Positions 27,041-43,000 of a stretch of 64,000 nucleotides of DNA are shown here, in pieces (positions within the stretch are counted from its first letter, which is position 1; every line of letters starts with the position of its first letter). A model generated the notes under the pieces. It had not been told where the DNA came from and did not search any database. It worked only from the letters and a program-made list of their open reading frames with translations. This DNA comes from Colletes latitarsis (taxonomy: Eukaryota > Arthropoda > Insecta > Hymenoptera > Colletidae): NCBI RefSeq assembly GCF_051014445.1, contig NW_027488370.1, positions 13,702,001-13,766,000 on the forward strand, in the 5' to 3' direction. The translations under genes were made by a program, and so were the position numbers.

Positions 27041-30000
27041 CTAACATGCGTTATCCTCAAAAATATTGACGAAACCTGGTTTAATCGACTGTTTCAGTGT
27101 GGTACCACATTACTATGTGATCCAAACCAGAAAATAACCCAGGATCCGTTCAACGAGTATGTGAAGTGTGCGAAAGTATGAGTCTGATGAGGTCAAATCC
27201 CAGACCATTCCCTGACTTAACTTGCGTTATCCTCTTAAATATTGATCGAAACCAGGTTTAATCGACTGTTTCAGTGTGGTACCACATTACTACGTGATCC
27301 AAACCAGAAAAAAACCAGGATCTAGCCATCAAGTATGTGAAGAATGCGAAGGTATGAGCCTGATGAGTGAAAATCCCAGGCCTAACCTAGACCTAACATG
27401 GGTTATCCTCTAAAATATTGATCCAAACCAGGTTTAATGGACTGTTTCAGCGTGGTACCACACTACTACGTGTTCCAAACCAGAAAAAACCCAGGATCTG
27501 TTCAACAAGTATGTGAAAAACGCGAAAGTATGAGCCTGATGAGGGCAAATCCCAGACATATCCCAGACCTAACTTGCGTTGTCCTCTAAGATATTGATGG
27601 AAACCAGGGTTAATTGACTGTTTCAGTGTTGTACTTCGTTACTACCTGATGCAATCCAGAAAAAGCCCAGGATCTAGCCATCAAGTATGAGAAATATGCG
27701 AAAGAATGAGCCTGATGACAGCAAATCCCAGACCTGACCTAGACCTAACATGAATTATTCTCTAAAATATTGATCGAAACCAGGTTTAATTGACTGTTTC
27801 AGTGTGGTCCCACATTACTACGTGATCCAAACCAGAAAAAACCCACGATCCGTTCAACAAGTATGTGAAGAATGCGAAAGTATGAGTCTGATGAGTGAAA
27901 ATCCCAGGCCTAACCTAGACCTAACATGCGTTATCCTCAAAAATATTGATCGAAACCTGGTTTAATCGTCTGTTTCAGTGTGGTACCACATTACTATGTG
28001 ATCCAAACCAGAAAATAACCCAGGATCTGTTCAACGAGTATGTGACGTGTGCGAAAGTATGAGTCTGATGAGGTCTAATCCCAGACCAATCCCAGACTTA
28101 ACTTGCGTTATCCTCTAAAATATTGATCGAAACCAGGTTTAATCGACTGTTTCAGTGTGGTTCCACATTACTACGTGATCCAAACCAGAAAAAACCCAGG
28201 ATCCGTTCAACAGGTATGTGAAGACTGCGAAAGTATGAGTCTGATGAGTGAAAATCCCAGACCTAACCTAGACCTAACATGCGTTATCCTCTAAAATATT
28301 GATCCAAACCAGGTATAATGGACTGTTTCAGTGTGGTACCACACTACTACGTGATCCAAACCAGAAAAAACCCAGGATCTGTTCAACAAGTATGTGAGAA
28401 ACGCGAAAGTATGAGCCTGATGAGGGCAAATCCAAGACCTATCCCAGACCTAACTTGCGTTGTCCTCTAAGATATTGATGGAAACCAGGTTTAATTGACT
28501 GTTTCAGTGTTGTACTTCATTACTACGTGATGCAATCCAGAAAAAGCCCAGGATGTAGCCATGAAGTATGAGAAATATGCGAAAGTATGAGCCTGATGAG
28601 GGCAAATCCTAGACCTAACCCAGACCTAACATGCGTTAGCCTCTAAAATATTTGTCAAGACCAGGTTTAATTGAATGTTTCAGTGTGGTACCACATTACT
28701 ACGTGATGCAATCCAGAAAAAGCCCAGGATCTAGCCATCAAGTTTGAGAAATATGCGAAAGAATGAGCCTGATGAGGGCAAATCCCAGACCTAACTTTGA
28801 CCTAACATGAATTATTCTCTAAAATATTGATCGAAACCAGGTTTAATTGACCGTTTCAGTGTGGTACCACATTACTACGTGATCCAAACCAGAAAAAACC
28901 CAGGATCCGTTCAACAAGTATGTGAAAAATGCGAAAGTATGAGTCCGATCAGTGAAAATCTCAGGCCTTACCTAGACCTAACATGCGTTGTCCTCTAAAA
29001 TATTGATGGAAACCAGGTTTCATTGTCTGTTTCAGTGTGGTACTACATTACTACGTGATGCAATCCAGAAAAAGCCCAGGATCTAGCCATCAAGTATGAG
29101 AAATATGCGAATGAATGAGCCTGATGAGAGCAAATCCCAGACCTAACCTAGACCTAACTTCCGTTATCCTCTAAAATATTGATCCAAACCAGGTTTCATT
29201 GACTGTTTCAGTGTGGTACCACACTACTTCGTGATCCAAACCAGAAAAAACCCAGGATCTGTTCAACAAGTATGTGAAAAACGCGAAACTGTGAGCCTGA
29301 TGAGGGCAAATCTTAGACCTAACCCAGACCTAAGATGCGTTACCCTCTAAAATATTTATCCAGACGAGGTTTCATTGAATGTTTCAATGTGGTACCACTT
29401 TACTACGTGATCCAATCCAGAAATAGGCCAGGATCTAGCCATGAAGTATGAGAAATATGCGAAAGTAAGAGCCTGATTAGGGCAAATCCTAGACCTATCC
29501 CAGACCTAACTTGCGTTATCCTCTAAAATATTGATCGAATCCAGGTTAAATTGACTGTTTCAGCGTGGTACCACATTACTACGTGACACAATCCAGAAAC
29601 AGCCCAGCATCTAGCCATGAAGTATGAGAAATATGCGAAAGAATGAGCCTGATGAGAGCAAATCCCAGACCTAACCTTGACCTAACATGAATTATTCTCT
29701 AAAATATTGATCGAAACCTGGTTTAATCGACTGTTTCAGTGTGGTACCACATTACTATGTGATCCAAACCAGAAAATAACCCAGGATCTGTTCAACGAGT
29801 ACGTGAAGTGTGCGAAAGTATGAGTCTGATGAGGTCAAATCCCAGACCTATCCCAGACCTAACTTGCGTTATACTCTAAAATTTTGATCGAAACCAGGTT
29901 TAATTGACCGTTTCAGTGTGGTACCACATTACTACGTGATCCAAACCAGAAAAAACCCAGGATCAGTTCAACAAGTATGTGAAGAATGCGAAAGTATGAG

Positions 30001-33000
30001 CCTGATGAGGGCAAATCCCAGACCTATCCCAGACCTAACTTGCGTTATCCTCTAAAATATTGATCGAAACCAGGTTTAATTGACCGTTTCAGTGTGGTAC
30101 CACATTACTACGTGTTCCAAACCAGAAAAAACCCAGGATCCGTTCAACAAGTATGTGAAGAATGCGAAAGTATGAGTCTGATGAGTGAAAATCCCAGGCC
30201 TAACCTGGACCTAACATGCGTTATCCTCTAAAATATTGATCGAAACCTGGTTTAATCGACTGTTTCAGTGTGGTACCACATTACTATGTGATCCAAACCA
30301 GAAAATAACCCAGGATCTGTTCAAGGAGTATGTGAGGTGTTGCGAAAGTATGAGTCTGATGAGGTCAAATCCCAGACCATTCCCAGACCTAACTTGCGTT
30401 ATCCTCTAAAATATTGATCGAAACCAGATTTAATCGACTGTTTCAGTGTGGTACCACATTACTACGTGATCCAAACCAGAAAAAACCCAGGTTCTAGCCA
30501 TCAAGTATGAGAAATATGCGAAAGAATGCGCCTGATGAGAGCAAATCCCAGACCTAACCTAGACCTTACATGCGTTATCCTTTAAAATATTGAGCGAAAC
30601 CAGGTTTAATGGACTGTTTCAGTGTGGTACCACATTACTTCGTGATACAATCCAGAAACAGCCCAGGATCTAGCCTTGAAGTATGAGAAATATGCGAAAG
30701 TATGAGCCTGATGAGGGCAAATCCTAGACCTAACCCAGACCTAACATGCGTTATCCTCTAAAATATTTATCAAGACCAGGTTTAATTGATTGTTTCAGTG
30801 TGGTCCCACATTACTACGTGATCCAAACCAGAAAAAACCCAGGATCTGTTCAACATGTATGAGAAATATGCGAAAGAATGAGCCTGATGTGGGCAAATCC
30901 CAGACCTAACCTAGACCTAACATGAATTATTCTCTAAAATATTGATCGAAACCAGGTTTAATTGACTGTTTCAGTGTGGTCCCACATTACTACGTGATCC
31001 AAACCAGAAATAACCCAGGATCCGTTCAACAAGTATGTGAAGAATACGAAAGTATGAGTCTGATGAGTGAAAATCCCAGGCCTAACCTAGACCTAACATG
31101 CGTTATCCTCTAAAATATTGATCCAAACCAGGTTTAATGGACTGTTTCAGCGTGGTACCACACTACTAAGTGATCCAAACCAGAAAAAACCCAGGATCTG
31201 TTCAACAAGTATGTGAAAAACGCGAAAGTATGAGCCTGATGAGGGCAAATCCCAGACATATCCCAGACCTAACTTGCGTTGTCCTGTAAGATATTGATGG
31301 AAACCAGGTTTAATTGACTGTTTCAGTGTTGTACTTCATTACTACGTGATGCAATCCAGAAGAAGCCCAGGATCTAGCCATCAAGTATGAGAAATATGCG
31401 AAAGAATGAGCCTGATGAGAGCAAATCCCAGACCTGACCTAGACCTAACATGAATTATTCTCTAAAATATTGATCGAAACCAGGTTTAATTGACTGTTTC
31501 AGTGTGGTCCCACATTACTACGTGATCCAAACCAGAAAAAACCCAGGATCCGTTCAACAAGTATGTGAAGAATGCGAAAGTATGAGTCTGATGAGTGAAA
31601 ATCCCAGGCCTAACCTAGACCTAACATGCGTTATCCTCAAAAATATTGATCGAAACCTGGTTTAATCGACTGTTTCAGTGTGGTACCACATTACTATGTG
31701 ATCCAAATCAGAAAATAACCCAGGATCTGTTCAACGAGTATGTGAAGTGTGCGAAAGTATGAGTCTGATGATATCAAATCCCAGGCCAATCCCAGACCTA
31801 ACTTGCGTTATCCTTTAAAATATTTATCAAGGCCAGGTTTAATTGATTGTTTCAGTGTGGTCCCTCATTACTACGTGATCCAAACCAGAAAAAACCCAGG
31901 ATCTGTTCAACAAGTATGTGAAAAACGTGAAAGTATGAGCCTGATGAGGGCAAATCCCAGACATATCCCAGACCTAACTTGCGTTGTCCTGTAAGATATT
32001 GATGGAAACCAGGTTTAATTGACTGTTTCAGTGTTGTACTTCATTACTACGTGATGCAATCCAGAAGAAGCCCAGGATCTAGCCATCAAGTATGAGAAAT
32101 ATGCGAAAGAATGAGCCTGATGAGAGCAAATCCCAGACCTGACCTAGACCTAACATGAATTATTCTCTAAAATATTGATCGAAACCAGGTTTAATTGACT
32201 GTTTCAGTGTGGTCCCACATTACTACGTGATCCAAACCAGAAAAAACCCAGGATCCGTTCAACAAGTATGTGAAGAATGCGAAAGTATGAGTCTGATGAG
32301 TGAAAATCCCAGGCCTAACCTAGACCTAACATGCGTTATCCTCAAAAATATTGATCGAAACCTGGTTTAATCGACTGTTTCAGTGTGGTACCACATTACT
32401 ATGTGATCCAAATCAGAAAATAACCCAGGATCTGTTCAACGAGTATGTGAAGTGTGCGAAAGTATGAGTCTGATGATATCAAATCCCAGGCCAATCCCAG
32501 ACCTAACTTGCGTTATCCTTTAAAATATTTATCAAGGCCAGGTTTAATTGATTGTTTCAGTGTGGTCCCTCATTACTACGTGATCCAAACCAGAAAAAAC
32601 CCAGGATCTGTTCAACAAGTATGTGAAAAACGTGAAAGTATGAGCCTGATGAGAGCAAATCCCAGACATATCCCAGACATAACTTGCGTTGTCCTCTAAG
32701 ATATTGATGGAAACCAGGTTTAATTGACTATTTCAGTGTTGTACTTCATTGCTACGTGATGCAATCCAGAAGAAGCCCAGGATCTAGCCATCAAGTATGA
32801 GAAATATGCGAAAGAATGAGCCTGATGAGAGCAAATCCCAGACCTGACCTAGACCTAACATGAATTATTCTCTAAAATATTGATCGAAACCACGTTTAAT
32901 TGACTGTTTCAGTGTGGTCCCACATTACTACGTGATCCAAACCAGAAAAAACCCAGGATCCGTTCAACAAGTATGTAAAGAATGCGAAAGTATGAGTCTG

Positions 33001-36000
33001 ATGAGTGAAAATCCCAGGCCTAACCTAGACCTAACATGCGTTATCCTCAAAAATATTGATCGACACCTGGTTTAATCGACTGTTTCAGTGTGGTACCACA
33101 TTACTATGTGATCCAGACCAGAAAATAACCCAGGATCTGTTCAACGAGTATGTGAAGTGTGCGAAAGTATGAGTCTGATGATGTCAAATCCCAGACCAAT
33201 CCCAGACTTAACTTGCGTTATCCTCTAAAATATTGATCGAAACCAGGTTTAATCGACTGTTTCAGTGTGGTACCACATTACTACGTGATCCAAACCAGAA
33301 AAAACCGACGATCCATTCAACAAGTATGTGAAGACTGCGAAAGTATGAGTCTGATGAGTGAAAATCCCCGACCTAACCTAGACCTAACATGCGTTATCCT
33401 CTAAAATATTGGTCCAAACCAGGTATAATGGACTGTTTCAGTGTGGTACCACACTACTACGTGATCCAAACCAGAAAAAACCCAGGATCTGTTCAACAAG
33501 TATGTGAAAAACGCGAAAGTATGAGCCTGATGAGGGCAAATCCAAGACCTATCCCAGACCTAACTTGCGTTGTCCTCTAAGATATTGATGGAAACCAGGT
33601 TTAACTGACTGTTTCAGTGTTGTACTTCATTACTACGTGATGCAATCCAGAAGAAGCCCAGGATCTACCCATCAAGTATGAGAAATATGCGAAAGAATGA
33701 GCCTGATGTGGGCAAATCCCAGACCTAACCTAGACCTAACATGAATTATTCTCCAAAATATTGATCGAAACCAGGTTTAATTGACTGTTTCAGTGTGGTC
33801 CCACATTACTACGTGATCCAAACCAGAAATAACCCAGGATCCGTTCAACAAGTATGTGAAGAATGCGAAAGTATGAGTCTGATGAGTGAAAATCCCAGGC
33901 CTAACCTAGACCTAACATGCGTTATCCTCTAAAATATTGATCCAAACCAGGTTTAATGGACTGTTTCAGCGTGGTACCACACTACTACGTGATCCAAACC
34001 AGAAAAAACCCAGGATCTGTTCAACAATTATGTGAAAAACGCGAAAGCATGAGCCTGATGAGGGCAAATCCCAGACATATCCCAGACATAACTTGCGTTG
34101 TCCTCTAAGATATTGATGGAAACCAGGTTTAATTGACTATTTCAGTGTTGTACTTCATTGCTACGTGATGCAATCCAGAAGAAGCCCAGGATCTAGCCAT
34201 CAAGTATGAGAAATATGCGAAAGAATGAGCCTGATGAGAGCAAATCCCAGACCTGACCTAGACCTAACATGAATTATTCTCTAAAATATTGATCGAAACC
34301 TGGTTTCATTGACTGTTTCAGTGTGGTACCACACTACTACGTGATCCAAACCAGGAAAAACCCAGGATCTGTTCAACAAGTATGTGAAAAACGCGAAAGT
34401 ATGAGCCTGATGATGGCAAATCCCAGACATATCCCAGACCTAACTTGCGTTGTCCTCTAAGATATTGATGGAAACCAGGTTTAATTGACTGTTTCAGTGT
34501 TGTACTTCATTACTACGTGATGCAATCCAGAAAAAGCCCAGGATCTAGCCATCAAGTATGAGAAATATGCGAAAGAATGAGCCTGATGAGAGCAAATCCC
34601 AGACCTAACCTAGACCTAACATGAATTATTCTCTAAAATATTGATCGAAACCAGGTTTAATTGACTGTTTCAGTGTGGTCCCACATTACTACGTGATCCA
34701 AACCAGAAAAAACCCAGGATCCGTTCAACAAGAATGTGAAGAATGCGAAGTTATGAGTCCGATGAGTGAAAATCCCAGGCCTAAACTAGACCTAACATGC
34801 GTTATCCTCAAAAATATTGATCGAAACCTGGTTTAATCGACTGTTTCAGAGTGGTACCACATTACTATGTGATCCAAACCAGAAAATAACCCAGGATCCG
34901 TTCAACAAGTATGTTAAAACAGTATGACCCTGATGACGGCAAATCCCAGGCCTAACCTAGACCTAACATGCGTTGTCCTCTAGAATATTGATGGAAACCA
35001 GGTTTAATTGACTGTTTCTGTGTTGCACTTCATTACTACGTGATGCAATCCAGAAACACCCCAGGATCTAGCCATGAAGTATGTGAAATATGCGAAAGTA
35101 TGAGCCTGATGAGGGCAAATCCTAGACCTAACCCAAACCTAACATGCGTTATCCTCTAAAATATTTATCAAGAGCAGGTTTAATTGAATGTTTCAGTGTG
35201 GTACCACATTACTACGCGAACCAAACCAGAAAAAACCCAGGATCCGTTCAACAAGTATGTGAAGAATGCGAAAGTATGAGTCTGATCAGTGAAAATCTCA
35301 GGCCTTACCTAGACCTAACTTGCGTTGTCCTCTAAAATATTGTTGGAAACCAGGTTTCATTGACTGTTTCAGTGTGGTACCACACTACTTCGTGATCCAA
35401 ACCAGAGAAAGCCCAGGATCTGTTCAAGAAGTATGTGAAAAACGCTAAACTGTGAGCCTGATGAGGGCAAATCTTAGACCTAACCCAGACCTAAGATGCG
35501 TTATCCTCTAAAATATTTATCCAGACCAGGTTTCATTGAATGTTTCAGTGTGGTACCACTTTACTACCTGATACAATCCAGAAACAGCCCAGGATCTAGC
35601 CATGAAGTATGAGAAATACCCTAACATGCGTTATCCTCTAAAATATTTATCAAGAAAAGGTTTCATTGAATGTTTCAGTGTGGTACCACATTACTACGTG
35701 AACCAAACCAGAAAAAACCCAGGATCCGTTCAACAAGTATGTTAAAACTGCCACAGTATGACTCTTATGAGGGCAAATCCCAGGCCTAACGTAGACCTAA
35801 CATGCGTTGTCCTCTAGAATATTGATGGAAACCAGGTTTCATTGACTGTTTCAGTGTTGCACTTCATTACTACAGAATGCAATCCAGAAAAAGCCCAGGA
35901 TCTAGCCATCAAGTATGAGAAATATGCGAAAGAATGAGCCTGATGAGAGCAAATCCCAGACCTAACCTAGACCTAACATGAATTATTCTCTAAAATATTG

Positions 36001-37027
36001 ATCGAGGCCAGGTTTAATTGACTGTTCAGCGTGGTACCACATTACTACGTGATACAATCCAGAAACAGCCCAGGATCTAGCCATGAAGTATGAGAAATAT
36101 GCGAAAGAATGAGCCTGATGAGAGCAAATCCCAGACCTAACCTAGACCTAACATGAATTATTCTCTAAAATATTGATCGAAACCAGGTTTAATTGACTGT
36201 TTCAGCGTGGTACCACATTACTACGTGACGCAACCCAGAAAAAGCCCAGGATCTAGCCATCAAGTATGAGAAATATGCGAAAGAATGAGCCTGATGAGAG
36301 CAAATCCCAGACCTAACCTAGACCTAACATGCGTTATCCTCTAAAATATTGAGCGAAACCAGGTTTAATGGACTGTTTCAGTGACGTACCACACTACTTC
36401 GTGATCCAAACCAGAAAAAGCCCAGGATCTGTTCAACAAGTATGTGGAAAACGCTAAACTGTGAGCCTGAAGAGGGCAAATGTTAGACCTAACCCAGACA
36501 TAAGATGCGTTATCCTCTAAAATATTTATCCAGACCAGGTTTCATTGAATGTTTCAGTGTGGTACCTCTTTACTACGTGATCCAATCCAGAAATAGCCCA
36601 GAATCTAGCCATGAAGTATGAGAAATATGCGAAAGTAAGAGCCTGATGAGGGCAAATCCTAGACCTATCCCAGACCTAACTTGCGTTATCCTCTAAAATA
36701 TTGATCGAAACCAGGTTTAATTGACTGTTTCAGCGTGGTACCTCATTACTACGTGATCCAATCCAGAAACAGCCCAGGATCTAGCCATGAAGTATGAGAA
36801 ATATGCGAAAGTATGAGCCTGATGAGGGCAAATCCTAGACCTAACCCAGACCTAACATGCGTTATCCTCTAAAATATTTATCAAGATCAGGTTTAATTGA
36901 TTGTATCAGTGTGGTCCCACATTACTACGTGATCCAAACCAGAAAAAACCCAGGATCTGTTCAACATGTATGAGAAATATGCGAAAGAATGAGCCTGATG
37001 AGAGCAAATCCCAGACCTAAGTTAGAC
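27041..37027 (+). repeat. 9987-bp large tandem duplication, copy 2
   Basis: It aligns with 17758-27040 at offset 9283 up to about 31930. After a four-monomer insertion the offset is 9988, and after a 1-bp deletion near 36026 it is 9987. Scattered single-base changes separate the copies, for example at about 27236 (cctcttaaat against cctctaaaat) and 27846. High identity over about 9.3 kb indicates a recent event. At the end (37028) the sequence goes on to aattattc instead of restarting. Confidence 0.85.
31290..32699 (+). repeat. Four-monomer (705-bp) tandem duplication inside the large copy 2
   Basis: Segments 31290-31994 and 31995-32699 are nearly identical at offset 705 (4.0 monomers), and the 22-kb relative has only one. 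The terminal monomers differ: near 31970 the array reads cagacctaac then gtcctgtaag, and near 32680 cagacataac then gtcctctaag. This places the exchange point within the monomer near 31930. It accounts for the change of offset from 9283 to 9988. Confidence 0.8.
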
Positions 37028-40000
37028 CTAACATGAATTATTCTCTAAAATATTGATCGAAACCAGGTTTACTTGACTGTTTCAGTGTGGTCCCACATTA
37101 CTACGTGATCCATACCAGAAAAAACCCAGGATCTGTTCAACAAGTATGTGAAAAACGCGAAAGTATGAGTCTGATGAGGTCAAATCCCAGACCTATCCCA
37201 GACTTAACTTGCGTTATCCTCTGAAATATTGATCGAAACCAGGCTTAATCGACTGTTTCAGCGTGGTGCCACATTAGTACGTGATACAATCCAGAATCAG
37301 CCCAGGATCTAGCCATGAAGTATAAGAAATATGCGAAAGTATGAGCCTGATGAGGGCAAATCCTAGACCTAACCCAAACCTAACATGCGTTATCCTCTAA
37401 AATATTTATCAAGACCAGGTTTAATTGAATGTTTCAGTGTGGTACCACATTACTACGTGATCCAAACCAGAAAAAACCCAGGATCTGTTCAACATGTATG
37501 AGAAATATACGAAAGAATGAGCCTGATGTGGGCAAATCCCAGACCTAACCTAGACCTAACATGAATTATTCGTTAAAATATTGATCGAAACCAGGTTTTA
37601 TTGACTGTTTCAGTGTGGTCCCACATTACTACGTGATCCAAACCAGAAATAACCCAGGATCCGTTCAACAAGTATGTGAAGAATGCGAAAGTATGAGTCT
37701 GATGAGTGAAAATCCCAGGCCTAACCTAGACCTAACATGCGTTATCCTCTAAAATATTGATCCAAACCAGGTTTAATGGACTGTTTCAGCGTGGTACCAC
37801 ACTACTACGTGATCCAAACCAGAAAAAACCCAGGATCTGTTCAACAAGTATGTGAAAAACGCGAAAGTATGTGCCTGATGAGGGCAAATCCCAGACATAT
37901 CCCAGACATAACTTGCGTTGTCCTCTAAGATATTGATGGAAACCAGGTTTAATTGACTGTTTCAGTGTTGTACTTCATTACTACGTGATGCAATCCAGAA
38001 GAAGCCCAGGATCTAGCCATCAAGTATGAGAAATATGCGAAAGAATGAGCCTGATGAGAGCAAATCCCAGACCTAACCTAGACCTAACATGAATTATTCT
38101 CTAAAATATTGATCGAAACAAGGTTTAATTGACTGTTTCAGCGTGGTACCACATTACTACGTGATACAATCCAGAAACAGCCCAGGATCTAGCCATGAAG
38201 TATGAGAAATATGCGAAAGAATGAGCCTGATGAGAGCAAATCCCAGACCTAACATGAATTATTATCTAAAATATTGATCGAAACCTGGTTTAATTGACTG
38301 TTTCAGTGTGGTCCCACATTACTACGTGATCCAAACCAGAAAAAACCCAGGATCCGTTCAACAAGAATGTGAAGAATGCGAAGTTATGAGTCCGATGAGT
38401 GAAAATCCCAGGCCTAAACTAGACCTAACATGCGTTATCCTCAAAAATATTGATCGAAACCTGGTTTAATCGACTGTTTCAGTGTGGTACCACATTACTA
38501 TGTGATCCAAACCAGAAAATAACCCAGGATCTGTTCAACAAGTATGTGAAAAACGCGAAAGTATGAGTCTGATGAGGTCAAATCCCAGACCTATCCCAGA
38601 CTTAACTTGTGTTATCCTCTAAAATATTGATCGAAACCAGGTTTAATCGACTGTTTCAGCGTGGTACCACATTACTACGTGATACAATCCAGAAACACCC
38701 CAGGATCTAGCCATGAAGTATGTGAAATATGCGAAAGTATGAGCCTGATGAGGGCAAATCCTAGACCTAACCCAAACCTAACATGCGTTATCCTCTAAAA
38801 TATTGATCCAAACCAGGTTTAATGGACTGTTTCAGCGTGGTACCACACTACTACGTGATCCAAACCAGAAAAAACGCAGGATCTGTTCAACAAGTATGTG
38901 AAAAACGCGACAGTATGAGCCTGATGAGGGCAAATCCCAGACATATCCCAGACCTAACTTGCGTTGTCCTCTAAGATATTGATGGAAACCAGGTTTAATT
39001 GACTGTTTCAGTGTTGTACTTTATTACTACGTGATGCAATCCAGAAAAAGCCCAGGATCTAGGCATCAAGTATGAGAAATATGCGAAAGAATGAGCCTGA
39101 TGAGAGCAAATCCCAGACCTAACCTAGACCTAACATGAATTATTCTCTAAAATATTGATCGAAACCAGGTTTAATTGACTGTTTCAGTGTGGTCCCACAT
39201 TACTATGTGATCCAAACCAGAAAAAACCCAGGATCCGTTCAACAAGAATGTGAAGAATGCGAAAGTATGAGTCCGATGAGTGAAAATCCCAGGCCTAACC
39301 TAGACCTAACATGCGTTATCCTCAAAAATATTGATCGAAACCTGGTTTAATCGACTGTTTCAGTGTGGTACCACATTACTATGTGATCCAAACCAGAAAA
39401 TAACCCAGGATCTGTTCAACAAGTATGTGAAAAACGCGAAAGTATGAGTCTGATGAGGTCAAATCCCAGACCTATCCCAGACTTAACTTGGGTTATCCTC
39501 TAAAATATTGATCGAAACCAGGTTTAATCGACTGTTTCAGCGTGGTACCACATTACTACGTGATACAATCCAGAAACAGCCCAGGATCTAGCCATGAAGT
39601 ATGTGAAATATGCGAAAGTATGAGCCTGACGAGGCCAAATCCTAGACCTAACCCAAACCTAATATGCGTTATCCTCCCAAAATATTTATCAAGACCAGGT
39701 TTAATTGAATGTTTCAGTGTGGTACCACATTACTACGAGAACCAAACCAGAAAAAACCCAGGATCCGTTCAACAAGTATGTGAAGAATGCGAAAGTATGA
39801 TTCTGATCAGTGAAAATCTCAGACCTTACCTAGACCTAACTTGCGTTGTCCTCTAAAATATTGATGGAAACCAGGTTTCATTGACTGTTTCAGTGTGGTA
39901 CTACATTACTACGTGATGCAATCCAGAAAAAGCCCAGGATCTAGCCATCAAGTATGAGAAATATGCGAAAGAATGAGCCTGATGAGAGCAATTCCCAGAC

Positions 40001-43000
40001 CTAACCTAGACCTAACATGCGTTATCCTCTAAAATATTGAGCGAAACCAGGTTTAATGGACTGTTTGAGTGTGGTACCACACTACTTCGTGATCCAAACC
40101 AGAGAAAGCCCAGGATCTGTTCAAGAAGTATGGGAAAAACGCTAAACTGTGAGCATGATGAGGGCAAATCTTAGACCTAACCCAGACCTAAGATGCGTTA
40201 TCCTCTAAAATATTTAACCAGACCAGGTTTCATTGAATGTTTCAGTGTGGTACCACTTTACTACCTGATACAATCCAGAAACAGCCCAGGATCTAGCCAT
40301 GAAGTATGAGAAATATGCGAAAGTATGAGCCTGATGAGGGCCAAACCTCAGACCTAACCCAAACCTAACATGCGTTATCCTCTAAAATATTTATCAAGAA
40401 AAGGTTTAATTGAATGTTTCAGTGTGGTACCACATTACTACGTGAACCAAACCAGTAAAAACCCAGGATCCTTTGAACAAGTATGTTAAAACTGCGACAG
40501 TATGACTCTGATGAGGGCAAATCCCAGGCCTAACCTAGACCTAACATGCGTTATCCTCTAAAATATTGATCGAAACCAGGTTTACTTGACTGTTTCAGTG
40601 TGGTCCCACATTACTACGTGATCCAAACCAGAAAAAACCCAGGATCTGTTCAACAAGTATGTGAAAAACGCGAAAGTATGAGTCTGATGAGGTCAAATCC
40701 CAGACCTATCCCAGACTTAACTTGCGTTATCCTATAAAATATTGATCGAAACCAGGTTTAATCGACTGTTTCAGCGTGGTGCCACATTACTACGTGATAC
40801 AATCCAGAAACAGCCCAGGATCTAGCCATGAAGTATGTGAAATATGCGAAAGTATGAGCCTGATGAGGGCAAATCCTAGACCTAACCCAAACCTAACATG
40901 CGTTATCCTCTAAAATATTGATCCAAACCAGGTTTAATGGACTGTTTCAGCGTGGTACCACCCTACTACGTGATCCAAACCAGAAAAAACCCAGGATCTG
41001 TTCAACAAGTATGTGAAAAACGCGAAAGTATGAGCCTGATGAGGGCAAATCCCAGACATATCCCAGACCTAACTTGCGTTGTCCTCTAAGATATTGATGG
41101 AAACCAGGTTTAATTGACTGTTTCAGTGTTGTACTTCATTACTACGTGATGCAATCCAGAAGAAGCCCAGGATCTAGCCATCAAGTATGAGAAATATGCG
41201 AAAGAATGAGCCTGATGAGAGCAAATCCCAGACCTGACCTAGACCTAACATGAATTATTCTCTAAAATATTCATCGAAACCAGGTTTAATTGACTGTTTC
41301 AGTGTGGTCCCACATTACTACGTGATCCAAACCAGAAAAAACCCAGGATCCGTTCAACAAGTATGTGAAGAATGCGAAAGTATGAGTCTGATGAGTGAAA
41401 ATCCCAGGCCTAACCTAGACCTAACATGCGTTATCCTCAAAAATATTGATCGAAACCTGGTTTAATCGACTGTATCAGTGTGGTACCACATTACTATGTG
41501 ATCCAAATCAGAAAATAACCCAGGATCTGTTCAACGAGTATGTGAAGTGTGCGAAAGTATGAGTCTGATGATATCAAATCCCAGGCCAATCCCAGACCTA
41601 ACTTGCGTTATCCTTTAAAATATTTATCAAGACCAGGTTTAATTGATTGTTTCAGTGTGGTCCCACATTACTACGTGATCCAAACCAGAAAAAACCCAGG
41701 ATCTGTTCAACAAGTATGTGAAAAACGTGAAAGTATGAGCCTGATGAGGGCAAATCCCAGACATATCCCAGACATAACTTGCGTTGTCCTCTAAGATATT
41801 GATGGAAACCAGGTTTAATTGACTGTTTCAGTGTTGTACTTCATTGCTACGTGATGCAATCCAGAAGAAGCCCAGGATCTAGCCATCAAGTATGAGAAAT
41901 ATGCGAAGGAATGAGCCTGATGAGAGCAAATCCGAGACCTGACCTAGACCTAACATGAATTATTCTCTAAAATATTGATCGAAACCAGGTTTAATTGACT
42001 GTTTCAGTGTGGTCCCACATTACTACGTGATCCAAACCAGAAAAACCCAGGATCCGTTCAACAAGTATGTGAAAAACGCGAAAGAATGAGCCTGATGAGT
42101 GCAAATCCCAGACATATCCCAGACCTAACTTGCGTTGTCCTCTAAGATATTGATGGAAACCAGGTTTAATTGACTGTTTCAGTGTTGTACTTCATTACAA
42201 CGTGATGCAATCCAGAAGAAGCCCAGGATCTAGCCATCAAGTATTAGAAATATGCGAAAGAATGAGCCTGATGAGAGCAAATCCCAGACCTGACCCAGAC
42301 CTAACATGAATTATTCTCTAAAATATTGATCGAAACCAGGTTTAATTGACTGTTTCAGTGTGGTCCCACATTACTACGTGATCCAAACCAGAAAAAACCC
42401 AGGATCCGTTCAACAAGTATGTAAAGAATGCGAAAGTATGAGTCTGATGAGTGAAAATCCCAGGCCTAACCTAGACCTAACATGCGTTATCCTCAAAAAT
42501 ATTGATCGACACCTGGTTCAATCGACTGTTTCAGTGTGGTACCACATTACTATGTGATCCAGACCAGAAAATAACCCAGGATCTGTCCAACGAGTATGTG
42601 AAGTGTGCGAAAGTATGAGTCTGATGATGTCAAATCCCAGACCAATCCCAGACTTAACTTGCGTTATCCTCTAAAATATTGATCGAAACCAGGTTTAATC
42701 GACTGTTTCAGTGTGGTACCACATTACTACGTGATCCAAACCAGAAAAAACCCACGATCCGTTCAACAAGTATGTGAAGACTGCGAAAGTATGAGTCTGA
42801 TGAGTGAAAATCCCAGACCTAACCTAGACCTAACATGCGTTATCCTCTAAAATATTGGTCCAAACCAGGTATAATGGACTGTTTCAGTGTGGTACCACAC
42901 TACTACGTGATCCAAACCAGAAAAAACCCAGGATCTGTTCAAGTATGTGAAAAACGCGAAAGTATGAGCCTGATGAGGGCAAATCCAAGACCTATCCCAG